Origin: Gammaproteobacteria bacterium
Lineage (GTDB): Bacteria > Pseudomonadota > Gammaproteobacteria > SZUA-140
Direction: 5' to 3'
DNA: 64,000 bases
NCBI GenBank assembly: GCA_021648525.1
Contig: JAKISP010000004.1
Span: 40,826-104,825, forward strand
Shown here: positions 49,090-58,711 of the stretch, one piece after another
Layout of the letters: each line of letters starts with the position of its first letter
Numbering within the stretch: the first letter of the stretch is position 1
Notes under the pieces: generated by a model
The model's database searches: none
What the model saw: only the letters and a program-made list of their open reading frames with translations
What the model was told of the DNA's origin: nothing
Translations under genes and position numbers: made by a program

Positions 49090-50193
49090 CTATTCAATCC
49101 CACGTGAGCGTTTAAACGCTTCCACTAACTTCACCCGATCCGCGGTAGAAGGGTGTGTTGATAAAAAGTCGCCTATCGATTTCTTTTCACCAGCACCGCC
49201 CGCCGGTTCAACCTTATCCGCCGTTGATCCCTCTGCATTCTCCTGTTCAACATAGTACGCTTCAAGACGCTGCATAATCGTTGCAAAGTAGTCGACCGGG
49301 ATATCAAAGTGGTGCAACTGCGCTAATGCAAAATCATCCGCCTCTTTCTCAAATTCTCTCGAATATGACAGATCCAGAACCAGCACTGGAAGGCCTGTCA
49401 AAAAATCAACCGTATCGATATCGCCCATGATAAAAATCACCAGAATGGTAACCATCGAATCCTGCAATGCTCGCCGTGTAATATGACGATACTTCAAATG
49501 TCCCAGTTCATGAAACAGCACCGCCAATAGCTCTCTGTCATCTTCTGCCAGACGCACAAAATCATCGGTAAAAATAATTTCACCGCCAGGCAAGGCCAAT
49601 GCATTTGCCTTCATCCCTGAACGAAATTCCAGTTTTGGTTTCAGCGCCTGGTGTGCTGCCAGATAAGGGGCAAAGAGCGCGCGTACCTCCTGTTGACGTG
49701 CAGCGCTCAACTCAGAAGGCTCGAACAATGTTTCATCCAGTACCGCTAAACCGCCTCCAAGCTCCTCCGTGGAAAATGAAGGCAATTGATAAGCGATGTA
49801 TTCAGCAGAACGAGGGATACCATAAAAGATCGTCGCCCATACCATCAGCCCGCTAGCGATCACCGCCATAAAGATCATCGGCAGATTGGTTTCCAGCTTA
49901 TGAATAAACGATGGTGACCTGGCACTGCCATGCATACGGATTAATTCATCAACTGCTTCATTGTCATCCGTAATAAAGAGCTGCCCTTCATCAAAGGCTA
50001 TCTCCCGCGGAGTGTTACCAATACGTGATTCGATCTTTAACTCGCGATATTTAAGCTCAATTTTTTGATGCCCTTCATCCGGGTAAGTTCCGACATGAAT
50101 CCGCACCGCATACTCACCATGTTGAATCACCTCCAGCCGCACAGGTATGCGCCGGGAGGTGACGCCATCAAGATAGTCGCCTTCTATAATCAC
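49090..50193 (-). CDS. Membrane M48 family metalloprotease paired with DUF898
   Basis: 367 residues. An N-terminal beta-rich 80-residue domain is followed by one membrane helix (LPMIFMAVIASGLMVWATIFYG). The protease domain has FHELGHLKYRH, with the third zinc ligand in REFEKEADDFAL, and the C-terminal HPSTADRV found in many M48 enzymes. The catalytic side is likely periplasmic. It begins 7 bp after the DUF898 gene, an association seen in other proteobacteria. The substrate is unknown. Confidence 0.87.
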   Translation of the reverse strand: MIIEGDYLDGVTSRRIPVRLEVIQHGEYAVRIHVGTYPDEGHQKIELKYRELKIESRIGNTPREIAFDEGQLFITDDNEAVDELIRMHGSARSPSFIHKLETNLPMIFMAVIASGLMVWATIFYGIPRSAEYIAYQLPSFSTEELGGGLAVLDETLFEPSELSAARQQEVRALFAPYLAAHQALKPKLEFRSGMKANALALPGGEIIFTDDFVRLAEDDRELLAVLFHELGHLKYRHITRRALQDSMVTILVIFIMGDIDTVDFLTGLPVLVLDLSYSREFEKEADDFALAQLHHFDIPVDYFATIMQRLEAYYVEQENAEGSTADKVEPAGGAGEKKSIGDFLSTHPSTADRVKLVEAFKRSRGIE

Positions 50194-50200
50194 CTAAATC

Positions 50201-51223
50201 CTACACTGCAAAATCAAACGCCTGGCCAAATTCATCACCCAGTGCACTCACACTCTCTTTCTCTGCCGCCACAAAATCATCCAGCGGCCCCGCAGCATGC
50301 ATCACCATACAGCTACAGACATACTTTGCCATTCTCACTTTTGCCGCAGGCAAGTAAAGCCCCAGGGTAATAATCGTTAGCAATGTATTGATCAAAATCA
50401 CCTTTGCCAAACCCCCAAACTGTAAGTCTGCATCAAAGCCATGATCTGCCAACGCGAGACTACCATAAAAGAGATTTGTCGTTTTCACCATAAAAAATAC
50501 AATCAAGCCAAAATAGACCGCTACCATAAACACCGGCACAACCACTGCCATTGATGGCATAAAAGCCACGATTGCCCAGCTCGGAATCGCCAGAACAATG
50601 CCCGCGCCGAACATAATGAGGAATATTTTACCGTAATCGCCAAAGGTCGCATCAAAGGTAAATGGAGTGGTGCCATAAGAGCTGTTTCTCACCAGATACT
50701 GATTCAGGCGTAACAGTGCTAGCGGATACAGAATACCCAGCGTCAACAGCCCCACTAACGGCCACACATATAGCACCATAAAGGCCTCGCCATAAGTGCC
50801 TTTAAAACGAAACTGAAGGTTTTTATAGGCCGACATGCGGTTATTAAATGCCAATGACTGGTTTACAAAATAAGGAATGGCTATTAACAACAGCACCATT
50901 AAACCGAGACCAATCATTGGCGCTATCTGCGATGTAACCGTAAATGCCACCAGAGCGGCAATCGCAATCAAACGCCCCTTTAAGATCTGAATCGGCTCGG
51001 CGAGATAACGAAAATTATTATCGCCAAGATAGAGGTTTGAATAAAAATAGCGGTTATTTCTAACCGTCGCCCAGGCTGAATAGATCCCGAGCGTAAGAAT
51101 GGTCAGTAAAATATTCACGATCCATATTTTGAAATACTCCATACCATCACCACGAAACTCAAATCCCGATGGTTTTCGCGATTCAACTGCAGCCGGTTCA
51201 TCAGCCTGAGACATATCATTCAT
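50201..51223 (-). CDS. YjgN/DUF898 family membrane protein
   Basis: 340 residues from the ATG at 51223 (AAAGGT upstream; an earlier start adds 15 unlikely residues). The DUF898 repeat is seen twice: FKIWIVNILLTILTLGIYSAWATVRNNRYFYSNL near residue 35, and VILINTLLTIITLGLYLPAAKVRMAKY near residue 270. About six to eight membrane helices lie between. The family function is not established. Confidence 0.87.
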   Translation of the reverse strand: MNDMSQADEPAAVESRKPSGFEFRGDGMEYFKIWIVNILLTILTLGIYSAWATVRNNRYFYSNLYLGDNNFRYLAEPIQILKGRLIAIAALVAFTVTSQIAPMIGLGLMVLLLIAIPYFVNQSLAFNNRMSAYKNLQFRFKGTYGEAFMVLYVWPLVGLLTLGILYPLALLRLNQYLVRNSSYGTTPFTFDATFGDYGKIFLIMFGAGIVLAIPSWAIVAFMPSMAVVVPVFMVAVYFGLIVFFMVKTTNLFYGSLALADHGFDADLQFGGLAKVILINTLLTIITLGLYLPAAKVRMAKYVCSCMVMHAAGPLDDFVAAEKESVSALGDEFGQAFDFAV

Positions 51224-51402
51224 GAAATTACCTTTAATTGAAGTTACGGCCACGATGTAGACAAACACATAGAGCCTTGAAATAACTCAATCGGCAGAGA
51301 AGCGCTCACCCTTAACAGTCAATTGAGAATACCCTGTGTTTTTATTGACAACAGCAACCCGTGAGAAATTAACAAATAAAATACTACATTTACGTATGGA
51401 AA

Positions 51403-51750
51403 CTAAACCCGCGCCTCTTCCTGCTTCGCTAGTCGCCAGCTATCCACAACCCCCACTAGCCATACTAGTCCAATCACGACCGAGACCACACTCACCACCG
51501 AAGTGCTGGACACACCGGGTGTCACCAGAATTTGCTCACGAATCACACTGATATCAACTGGAATAGCTCCCATCACAATCTTCTCTGCGATGATCTGCGC
51601 CTTATGAAAAACTTCAATCATCACCACCACAAGGCCAACAAAAGTAATCAGAAATGCGGTAGAACCACGAACTGTTTTTTTCACCACAAAGTAACCCGCA
51701 CCAGGGAATACCAACCCAGAATAGATTAAAGCCTTTGTCGATAGCTTCAT
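51403..51750 (-). CDS. Small integral membrane protein of unknown function
   Basis: 115 residues with three likely membrane helices (about 7-24, 31-47 and 83-103) and a charged C-terminus WRLAKQEEARV. The motif FPGAGYFVVKKTVRGSTAFL recalls small membrane proteins with a PGxG(Y/H)F turn, but I cannot name the family. It lies upstream of the DUF898/M48 pair on the same strand, with a gap of about 180 bp. Confidence 0.6.
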   Translation of the reverse strand: MKLSTKALIYSGLVFPGAGYFVVKKTVRGSTAFLITFVGLVVVMIEVFHKAQIIAEKIVMGAIPVDISVIREQILVTPGVSSTSVVSVVSVVIGLVWLVGVVDSWRLAKQEEARV

Positions 51751-51876
51751 TGAATAACCATCCTCATTATCATTCGTGCCTGAAATGAAACATCACTTTC
51801 AATGTCTCATTTCTCAAACACACCACCCCATGCCCATTATCCTGATTTTTCATATTATCACCATACTCATACAATT

Positions 51877-51912
51877 TGAGACCTTTGCACCAGACCATCA
51901 CGAGTAAAAATT
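51877..51912 (+). repeat. Solo element end related to the MITE at 55693
   Basis: TGAGACCTTTG is followed by a segment closely matching the left end of the MITE (ACcAgACcATCACGaGtAAAAA in both, with scattered differences). No matching inverted end is visible on the right before the DUF2459 gene. It may be a one-ended remnant of the same insertion-sequence family. Confidence 0.55.
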
Positions 51913-52000
51913 GCCGCGATGCTAATCGACCAGGGCCGAGGCCTGCCCCGTGGTGCCAGCTGTATACACCGCTGGTGTTCAGGCCTGGTGATACCCACAG

Positions 52001-52675
52001 TCAACGACAGGCCATCCTCCCTGCGGCCAGCAGTAAAGGACTCATCTCTTTTTTAAGATGATCCATAACGCTGTCAGCGGTTAATTTAAAGCTCAGTGAA
52101 ATATTCATCCCTGCGCTACGCAATCCCTTTGCCGTCCATTTATTACAGGTGTTCATTAAATAATAATCACCCTCACCCTGATAGAACTGGCTATCGCCAT
52201 AAATCCCACTTTGCAGCGGCATCACATCACCAATGTCATTTCTTTTAAAGCTACTGGCAATAAATTGTATGAGCGATGAAAGCGCGCTATCTGTTAAACA
52301 AAACGTAACAACTTCACTATCAGGAAAATACTCACGCGGGCTTTGCGGCACTGCCACCACATGCATCACCGATTCAGTCGGCCAGAGCATCGCCCTTACG
52401 GTTAACCCCAATGTAATCTCTTCCGCCTGATAAAACCCTTTATCACCCCAGCCAAATTCAAGAGAACCGACATCACCAAATTGATTCTGTAGCGCGGGCA
52501 TCCTTGCCTAAATCTCTTTAGCTGGGACTATCAAACCCGTATGCCAACCATGACTGATCACATGCACCACATGAGTACCCACTCCAGAGAATGGTGCTGA
52601 GTTGCCAATGACAGCAGGCTTAAACAAACAGCCAAAAAGTCCAGAAATCAATATTAGAACAAAAGTGATACGCAT
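52001..52675 (-). pseudogene. DUF2459 lipoprotein gene interrupted by one in-frame TAG
   Basis: The frame begins at the ATG at 52675 with a lipoprotein signal (MRITFVLILISGLFGC, Cys16), continues through the DUF2459 hallmark HVVHVISHGWHTGLIVPA, meets TAG at 52510-52508 (codon 56), and then resumes in the same frame with LQNQFGDVGSLEFGWGDKGFYQAEEITLGL and LWPTESVMHVV. Total length of 224 codons fits the family. A single nonsense change explains the break. A restart at the ATG at 52501 would make a 166-residue fragment without its signal. Confidence 0.85.
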
Positions 52676-52881
52676 GATGCTGAGGGTAGTCTCAGTCGTT
52701 CATTTATGCCACGCATATTACGCGTTTCACGTGTTGCTGCAACAATACAGCTCTCTCAACAGGCAGACTTGAGATAACTTATCTATGATCGTAACCCTTA
52801 TTGGCGTATTGTGCATGCCGACTACCCATAACCTTGCCTGCCACAGCCACTTTCATTAACACAGTCACAAAGCACCCTGAG

Positions 52882-55212
52882 TTAACTCGAAACCTTAAAC
52901 TGCTTTACTAAACTCTGAAGATTAACCGCCAGTTTTGAAAGATCCCCACTACTATCGGCAGTCTGGTTAGCACCCACCAAGGTCTCATCTGCAATCTGAC
53001 TAATCATCACCACGTTACGGTTAATCTCTTCTGTCACCACACTCTGCTGCTCTGCGACAGAAGCAATTTGACCATTCATATCTGAGATGGCTGCCACAGC
53101 AGACTTAATAGAGTCCAACGAGGCCCCCGCTAACGCGGCCTGTTCGACGCTACCCTTAGCCTTGTCGCAACTCGCCTCCATCGCATTTACCGCCTCAGCT
53201 GCTGCTTGCTGCAACAATGAAATCATGGTCTCGATCTCCTGTGTCGAGTCCTGTGTTCGGCTCGCCAACGTCCGGACTTCATCTGCCACAACAGCAAAAC
53301 CACGCCCCTGCTCCCCGGCACGTGCCGCTTCAATGGCCGCGTTAAGTGCCAATAAATTGGTCTGTTCCGCAATACCTTTGATCACACTCAACACACCGCC
53401 AATTTTGCTGCTATCTTCTTCCAGCTTGTGAATCACAAGCGCAGCAGACTCTACCTCCTGAGCCAGATCATTAATAACACCAATGGTCTTAGTCACCACA
53501 TCACCACCCTGCGCCGCCTCTTCATCGGCCTGTTTGGCCGATTGCTCTGCAGATAATGCACTTTGAACCACCTCAAGCGCGATTGCCGACATCTTATTAA
53601 CAGAGGTAGCTACCTGATCAGTTTGGCTGCGCTGTTTATTAACACCACTTTTAGTCTGCTCTGTCACCGCACTCATCTGAGTCGCGGCACTTGAGAGCTG
53701 ATTGGTTGAATTTCCGATCTGAATAATCAACATCTCAATTTTACTGGTAAAAATATTAAACCAGTGCGCGATGCTACCCAGTTCATCCTGACGTGTCTCG
53801 TCCAGCTTACGAGTGAGATCACCTTTACCCTCAGCAACATCCTGCAGCATCTCAACCATTGTATTGAGTGGGCGCGTAATCGTACCTGCGAAATAAAGCC
53901 CGACTGCGACCGCAACCGCGCCCACAATCCCCGCCAATAACACCGACAACTTGATGATGTCACTCGCAAGAACATCCGAATCAAGAAAGGCCTCTGCTTC
54001 ATCTATTTCACTCATAATTACCCAGTCCAGCCCAGCAATCTCCAGCGGTGCATAGGCAGACAACACTGGAATGCCCTGATAATCTGGAAAAATTTCAAAA
54101 CCTCGCTTACCTGACAGTGCCGCCCGAGTTCCCTGCGTATCCACCGACTGAAGGCCAATACTGGTTCCTCTGGCATCCAGCTCAGCTACCTGCTCTGGGT
54201 TAAGCCCAATACTTCCCATCAACTGAAGATATTCGGGCTTATCTTCAATCAGAAAACGACTCATCGAGCGCATTAACATGTCGTTACCCACCAGATAGGT
54301 CTCGCCAGAACTGCCCAGGCCAGATTCAGCCCATTTTTCCTTATGAGTCATGATGGCGTTAATATGATCAACCGGTATCTGAAAGATCAACACCCCGATC
54401 TTCTTACCACCATCAAATATCGGAGAGGCAATAAAAGAAGCCGGTGCCTCATATGATGGCGTGTACGTGGCAAAATCGATCAACGTCACCTCATCTGCAG
54501 ACTTAGCAGCATTGGCGCCACGAAAGGCCTCAGCAATCCCACTATTGGCATAAGGTCCGTTGATCAATGAAGTACTGTAGCCAGGCTCTTTGAAAACAGA
54601 ATAGATAATATCGCCGCTATCTGGGTCAACCAGAAAGATATTGTAATAACCAAATTTATTGAGATAATCACGAATATACGGGTGAAATTTCTGGTGCAAC
54701 TGGCTATAAGAAGATCCATCATTCGCTGTATCTAACGCGTCTTTACTACCCAGCGGATGTTTATTGGCTGCAATATAGGCGTACTGTAAAGCAACTGAAT
54801 CACGATCCAGGCCACTAACAAGCTCGCTAGTATTCACGATCAGGCCATTATTCATGGCCCGGTATTGCCCTCCAAATTCCTGATCATAATAATTTTTCAA
54901 TGAACTTTTATTAACCTTAAGCGTGCTCTCTTTACGATAGTCTCGAAAGGCTGGTGTGAACAATAGCATCGCATCAATCATCATGCGATCATTGGAAAAT
55001 GTCAGCACCTGGTTACGTATCGTCGTAAAATAACGTTCTATTTCACTCTTCTTCATATCCCGCACTGAGACCAACTGATCCTTCGTTTTAAGCTCCAGTG
55101 CAGAATGACTACTGCTGATAGCGACCCAACCCACTAACACACTCACTATCGCAACAGAAACTAGCGCAATCAGGGCAGAACCAAAAATCAATCTGGTTTT
55201 TATTTTCATCAA
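52882..55212 (-). CDS. Methyl-accepting chemotaxis protein with large periplasmic Cache-type sensor
   Basis: 776 residues. TM1 (about 8-32), a periplasmic domain of about 380 residues with dCache-like features ([59 protein letters not shown]), then TM2 (about 425-446), HAMP, and the signalling domain with hairpin tip [34 protein letters not shown]. There is no C-terminal CheR pentapeptide. No che operon is adjacent. It would feed the chemotaxis array; the ligand is unknown. Confidence 0.93.
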   Translation of the reverse strand: MMKIKTRLIFGSALIALVSVAIVSVLVGWVAISSSHSALELKTKDQLVSVRDMKKSEIERYFTTIRNQVLTFSNDRMMIDAMLLFTPAFRDYRKESTLKVNKSSLKNYYDQEFGGQYRAMNNGLIVNTSELVSGLDRDSVALQYAYIAANKHPLGSKDALDTANDGSSYSQLHQKFHPYIRDYLNKFGYYNIFLVDPDSGDIIYSVFKEPGYSTSLINGPYANSGIAEAFRGANAAKSADEVTLIDFATYTPSYEAPASFIASPIFDGGKKIGVLIFQIPVDHINAIMTHKEKWAESGLGSSGETYLVGNDMLMRSMSRFLIEDKPEYLQLMGSIGLNPEQVAELDARGTSIGLQSVDTQGTRAALSGKRGFEIFPDYQGIPVLSAYAPLEIAGLDWVIMSEIDEAEAFLDSDVLASDIIKLSVLLAGIVGAVAVAVGLYFAGTITRPLNTMVEMLQDVAEGKGDLTRKLDETRQDELGSIAHWFNIFTSKIEMLIIQIGNSTNQLSSAATQMSAVTEQTKSGVNKQRSQTDQVATSVNKMSAIALEVVQSALSAEQSAKQADEEAAQGGDVVTKTIGVINDLAQEVESAALVIHKLEEDSSKIGGVLSVIKGIAEQTNLLALNAAIEAARAGEQGRGFAVVADEVRTLASRTQDSTQEIETMISLLQQAAAEAVNAMEASCDKAKGSVEQAALAGASLDSIKSAVAAISDMNGQIASVAEQQSVVTEEINRNVVMISQIADETLVGANQTADSSGDLSKLAVNLQSLVKQFKVSS

Positions 55213-55692
55213 AATCTCCGCAGTAGCTTAACCATTAACAGCACCAGATCGAGGCACCACAACCAACTTATTGAGTCGTTACCTGATTAATCTCTTCGAC
55301 AGAAAAAAAACATTCTTGATAGCTGTTTTTATAAAAAACCTATACATTTGATTTTAAAAATAAAAAATACCCGGCAAGGAGACTACAACGCTCTGCATTG
55401 CACCAGAAAAATGCACTGAAAATGAACGCTGAAAAAAAACACACCGATAACCAGGCCGAAGAAGAGATTTTATGACAGTTTTAAACACTAACCTCAATAG
55501 CAAATGCCTAATTCCCATGGGAAAACAAAGGTGCTTGAAACACCGCTATCGTCGCTGCTCACCGCACCTGTCCGCGGTGAAACGTGGGCAAAGCAGAGAG
55601 ACCCATGATGTAACCGAAACACAAACCAGACACCAGCTACAGCAAACTGCCTGACGATTTAGCCTGGGATTACTCTCAGAATCTGATATTGT
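55213..55692. other. Intergenic region, no gene recognised
   Basis: A 17-codon frame at 55422-55475 overlaps by ATGA a 60-codon basic frame at 55472-55654. Neither resembles a known protein, and the composition of the second (Arg, His, Gln, Thr-rich) is not typical of a real gene. I treat them as unsupported. Confidence 0.4.
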
Positions 55693-55872
55693 GAGACCTT
55701 TGTACGAAACAATCACGCGTTAAAAATAACAAATATTCCCCTGCTTTTCGTTAGAAAATGGGTCAATAGCGTACTTACGGTGCGCCCCTTTGCATATTAG
55801 CGGCGCTTTCTGCCTCAATCAGGAAAATATTAGCGCATTTTTCTTTCGCTCCTGTATCGTACAAAGGTCTCA
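55693..55872. mobile_element. MITE-like element of 180 bp with perfect 16-bp terminal inverted repeats
   Basis: TGAGACCTTTGTACGA (55693-55708) is the exact reverse complement of 55857-55872. The 148-bp interior holds no transposase. GAGACCTTTG ends are typical of IS5-like elements, so this is probably a non-autonomous derivative moved by a related transposase. No clear target duplication is visible. Its right end lies about 50 bp before the GspE-like gene and may affect its promoter. Confidence 0.8.
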
Positions 55873-55924
55873 TTAGTATACATTTACATTAATAAATTGA
55901 TAATAAAAGGGAAATGGCAGTTTG

Positions 55925-58378
55925 ATGGAAAATACTATTGAATTACCGTTACCGCCATTATCCAGCATGAACAATGCCACAATGCTAGTTAATGTGATGG
56001 TAACGACATACCTCATTGATAATCAAAAAATCGAGGGTATCTTAACTTGCTTCGATACACAGAATTCGTTAATTAAAGTCAATATACCTGGTTCGCAGGA
56101 GATGAGTGAAATTGAGATGCGAGATCTCAGGATGTTGATTATTAACAAACCATTGCAGCTTACGATTGAGTCTAAAACGGTAAGCAATGCGAATATTTTA
56201 GATAAAAATTCACAAGAACTTCAGGACTATGTTGTGATGTTTAAAAACAACAGCAAAATTACAGGAAAAACATACGGGTCACGCATAGACAAAAATGGCA
56301 TTCATCTGTTCAGTCGAACGAGTGAAACTCAGAAAGTAAAATCATATGTGCATTATTTTATTCCGTTGAGTTCCATTGAGAGTCAACAGATAGGTGAGCA
56401 TATTGGTGAAACTTTAATAAAAGAAGAGAGCGTGTCCAGGGAAATTATCAAAGATGCGTTAGACCAACAAAATAACGCGCGTGAGCGTCCCATCGGTGAA
56501 TATCTCGTGAGTAAAGAAATTGTTAATGTTAAGCAGTTGATACATGCGCTAATACAACAAAAAGGAATGCCCAACCTGAAACTGGGCGAAATTCTAATTA
56601 ATGAAAACCTTGTTAATCAAGAAGAGCTAAAAGAAGCCTTGCATGATCAAAAAAATGAACGGAACAAACCACTGGGAAAAATCCTGATTGAAAAAGGGGT
56701 AGTTTCAAGTGAGAAAATACAGACTGCTCTGGCAAAAAAACTGGGAATACCTTTTGTTAATCTCCGTGAATTTAAGGTCATTCCTGAAGTTGTTCGGCAA
56801 GTACCTGCCAGTCTTGCATTCCAACACAAACTTATTCCCCTTTATTTATATAATGGAAAATTGGTAATTGCGCTTGAAAACCCGATGGACTGGGAAGCCC
56901 TTGATGCGCTTCGCTTTCATACAAATAAATATATTGAACCAGTCATGGCATTATCAAATGAAATTACCTGGGCGTTGCAATGTTATTACTCAACGGGTGA
57001 TTTGATTGCGACTGTATCAGAAGTGAAAGAGAAGATGCCTGGGCGGAAGAAGGTATCAGGAGCAAGTGAAAATAGATTGCCCCAGACTAATTTTAATATC
57101 AAAGGTAATCCCGATATTAATGACAATGCTGTAGTGGACATTGTTAACCAGATAATTCTTGATGCGTATCACCAGGGGGCGTCAGATATTCACATTGAAC
57201 CAAACCCGGAAAAACAGAAAATTGTTATTCGATTTCGTAAGGACGGCACTCTGATTATCTATCAAAAGTATGATGCTCAGTATCGTCACGCACTTATTTC
57301 TCGCATTAAAATTATGGCACGTCTTGATATTTCAGAACGCCGAAAACCACAGGATGGTAAGATAAACTTTCGCGAATTCGGTCCAGCTGGGATCGAATTA
57401 CGAGTTGCCACATTACCGACATCAGGTGGTCTGGAAGATGTAGTGATGAGGATATTGTCAAGTGGTAAAAGCATACCTGTTAACGCACTTGGGTTGAGCA
57501 CTGAAAATCACGAAAAACTGCTGGATGCGATTAGCTACCCATATGGCCTTTTTTTAGTGTGCGGCCCCACGGGTTCAGGAAAAACAACGACACTACATTC
57601 AATACTTGGCCACCTGAATGATTCGGAAAGAAAGATATGGACAGCAGAAGATCCGGTCGAAATCACTCAGTCAGGGCTTCGGCAGGTTCAAATCAATCCC
57701 CGAATCGGACTCGATTTTGCTACTGCAATGCGCGCATTTCTACGTGCGGATCCGGATATTATTATGATAGGTGAAATGCGGGATACTGAAACTGCTGGTA
57801 TGGGCATTGAAGCATCACTTACCGGGCATATGGTATTTTCCACATTACATACAAACAGTGCACCAGAAAGTATTACACGTCTTTTAGATATGGGGATGGA
57901 TCCATTTAACTTTGCAGATGCATTGATTGGTATCCTGGCACAACGCCTGGCGAAAAAACTGTGTACTTCATGTAAAAAGGCCTACAAACCATCCATTAAT
58001 GAGCAACAGCATCTTGCCTTAAATTATTGTCAGGAGCTGATGACTGACGATATTGATTTGCACCTTCAGAGTGATTTAGTGCAGGCTCAAGTTGAGCGTT
58101 GGATAAAATTATTTGGTATTAATGGTGACCTTGTACTTTATAAGGCAGTTGGCTGTAGTGAATGTAACAATAGCGGTTATCGTGGTCGTATAGGACTACA
58201 TGAGTTACTAGTGACAACACCCGATTTAAAAAAGATGATTCTTGAAAGAGCCACGGCGAGAAAAATCCATGAAAAAGCGCTTGATGGTGGAATGAGAACG
58301 CTACGCCAGGATGGTATAGAGAAAATTATGCAAGGACATACTGATTTTATACAAATATCTTTGCTTTGTATAAAATGA
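55925..58378 (+). CDS. GspE/PilB-type ATPase with N-terminal MshEN repeats
   Basis: 817 residues from the ATG at 55925. A unique N-terminal region (1-150) is followed by four MshEN-like motifs on the pattern (I/L)GxxLxxxxxVxxxxIxxAL (about 156, 183, 212 and 238), ending KLGIPFVNL. MshEN motifs bind c-di-GMP in MshE and other ATPases. The motor domain has Walker A GPTGSGKTT, an Asp box (WTAEDPVEI), Walker B (DIIMIGEMRDTETA), a His box (STLHTNSAPESITRLLDMG) and the zinc motif CTSC...CSEC. No pilin, PilC or secretin genes are nearby, so it is an orphan motor, possibly serving a remote type IV pilus or type II secretion system. Confidence 0.88.
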   Translation: MENTIELPLPPLSSMNNATMLVNVMVTTYLIDNQKIEGILTCFDTQNSLIKVNIPGSQEMSEIEMRDLRMLIINKPLQLTIESKTVSNANILDKNSQELQDYVVMFKNNSKITGKTYGSRIDKNGIHLFSRTSETQKVKSYVHYFIPLSSIESQQIGEHIGETLIKEESVSREIIKDALDQQNNARERPIGEYLVSKEIVNVKQLIHALIQQKGMPNLKLGEILINENLVNQEELKEALHDQKNERNKPLGKILIEKGVVSSEKIQTALAKKLGIPFVNLREFKVIPEVVRQVPASLAFQHKLIPLYLYNGKLVIALENPMDWEALDALRFHTNKYIEPVMALSNEITWALQCYYSTGDLIATVSEVKEKMPGRKKVSGASENRLPQTNFNIKGNPDINDNAVVDIVNQIILDAYHQGASDIHIEPNPEKQKIVIRFRKDGTLIIYQKYDAQYRHALISRIKIMARLDISERRKPQDGKINFREFGPAGIELRVATLPTSGGLEDVVMRILSSGKSIPVNALGLSTENHEKLLDAISYPYGLFLVCGPTGSGKTTTLHSILGHLNDSERKIWTAEDPVEITQSGLRQVQINPRIGLDFATAMRAFLRADPDIIMIGEMRDTETAGMGIEASLTGHMVFSTLHTNSAPESITRLLDMGMDPFNFADALIGILAQRLAKKLCTSCKKAYKPSINEQQHLALNYCQELMTDDIDLHLQSDLVQAQVERWIKLFGINGDLVLYKAVGCSECNNSGYRGRIGLHELLVTTPDLKKMILERATARKIHEKALDGGMRTLRQDGIEKIMQGHTDFIQISLLCIK

Positions 58379-58611
58379 AAATCTAATCTGCATGATTACC
58401 CATCGTACACCCACCTTCAGGCTCGAACACGTTGTCAGACCAGAAGAATGTTCTTTCGTTGCAGTGCACGGTCGAATAGATTGCCGCTAAAGGCTGGCTT
58501 CGGGTCAGGTGCTGCTTCTGAAACCTGTTGATTGATCAAACCAGCGTAAAAAGCGGGCTATTTAGCCCCTGAAAAGCCAATGTGAGCGTTTAATCTCACT
58601 TTGTTTGCCAT
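58379..58611. other. Spacer between the GspE-like gene and the 58.7-kb operon
   Basis: About 230 bp without a gene. It contains short inverted repeats (GGGCTA/TAGCCC at 58555-58568, GTGAG/CTCAC at 58582-58599) without T-tracts. The regulatory half-sites of the next operon begin at 58612. Confidence 0.5.
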
Positions 58612-58667
58612 CTTAACGAAATTTTAACACCCCATTAACATGGGCTTTACAGCCCAATTGCTACATT
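58612..58667 (+). promoter_or_regulatory. Three 11-bp-phased TTAAC half-sites and a -10 candidate
   Basis: CTTAAC (58612-58617), TTTAAC (58623-58628) and ATTAAC (58634-58639) repeat at exactly 11 bp, one helical turn, each separated by 5 bases. This is the layout of PmrA/QseB/PhoB-type response-regulator sites. A possible -10, TACATT (58662-58667), follows the last half-site after 22 bp. A perfect hairpin TGGGCT/AGCCCA (58641-58656) lies between. The regulator is not encoded here. Confidence 0.6.
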
Positions 58668-58711
58668 GCCTCCATGCCAGCCACACAGGGTGCCAGAACG
58701 GAGACAAAACG

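Noticed and set aside
52803..52819. 17 bases identical to the 3' end of purF (33043-33059)
   Set aside because: The match does not extend convincingly on either side, so it is probably chance or a very short duplication.
55472..55654. 60-codon basic frame upstream of the MITE
   Set aside because: The composition is not protein-like, nothing is recognisable, and the preceding GAAGAAGAG is weak evidence of translation.
58582..58599. CRP site at TGTGAGCGTTTAATCTCACT
   Set aside because: The half-sites are too far apart for the TGTGA-N6-TCACA spacing.
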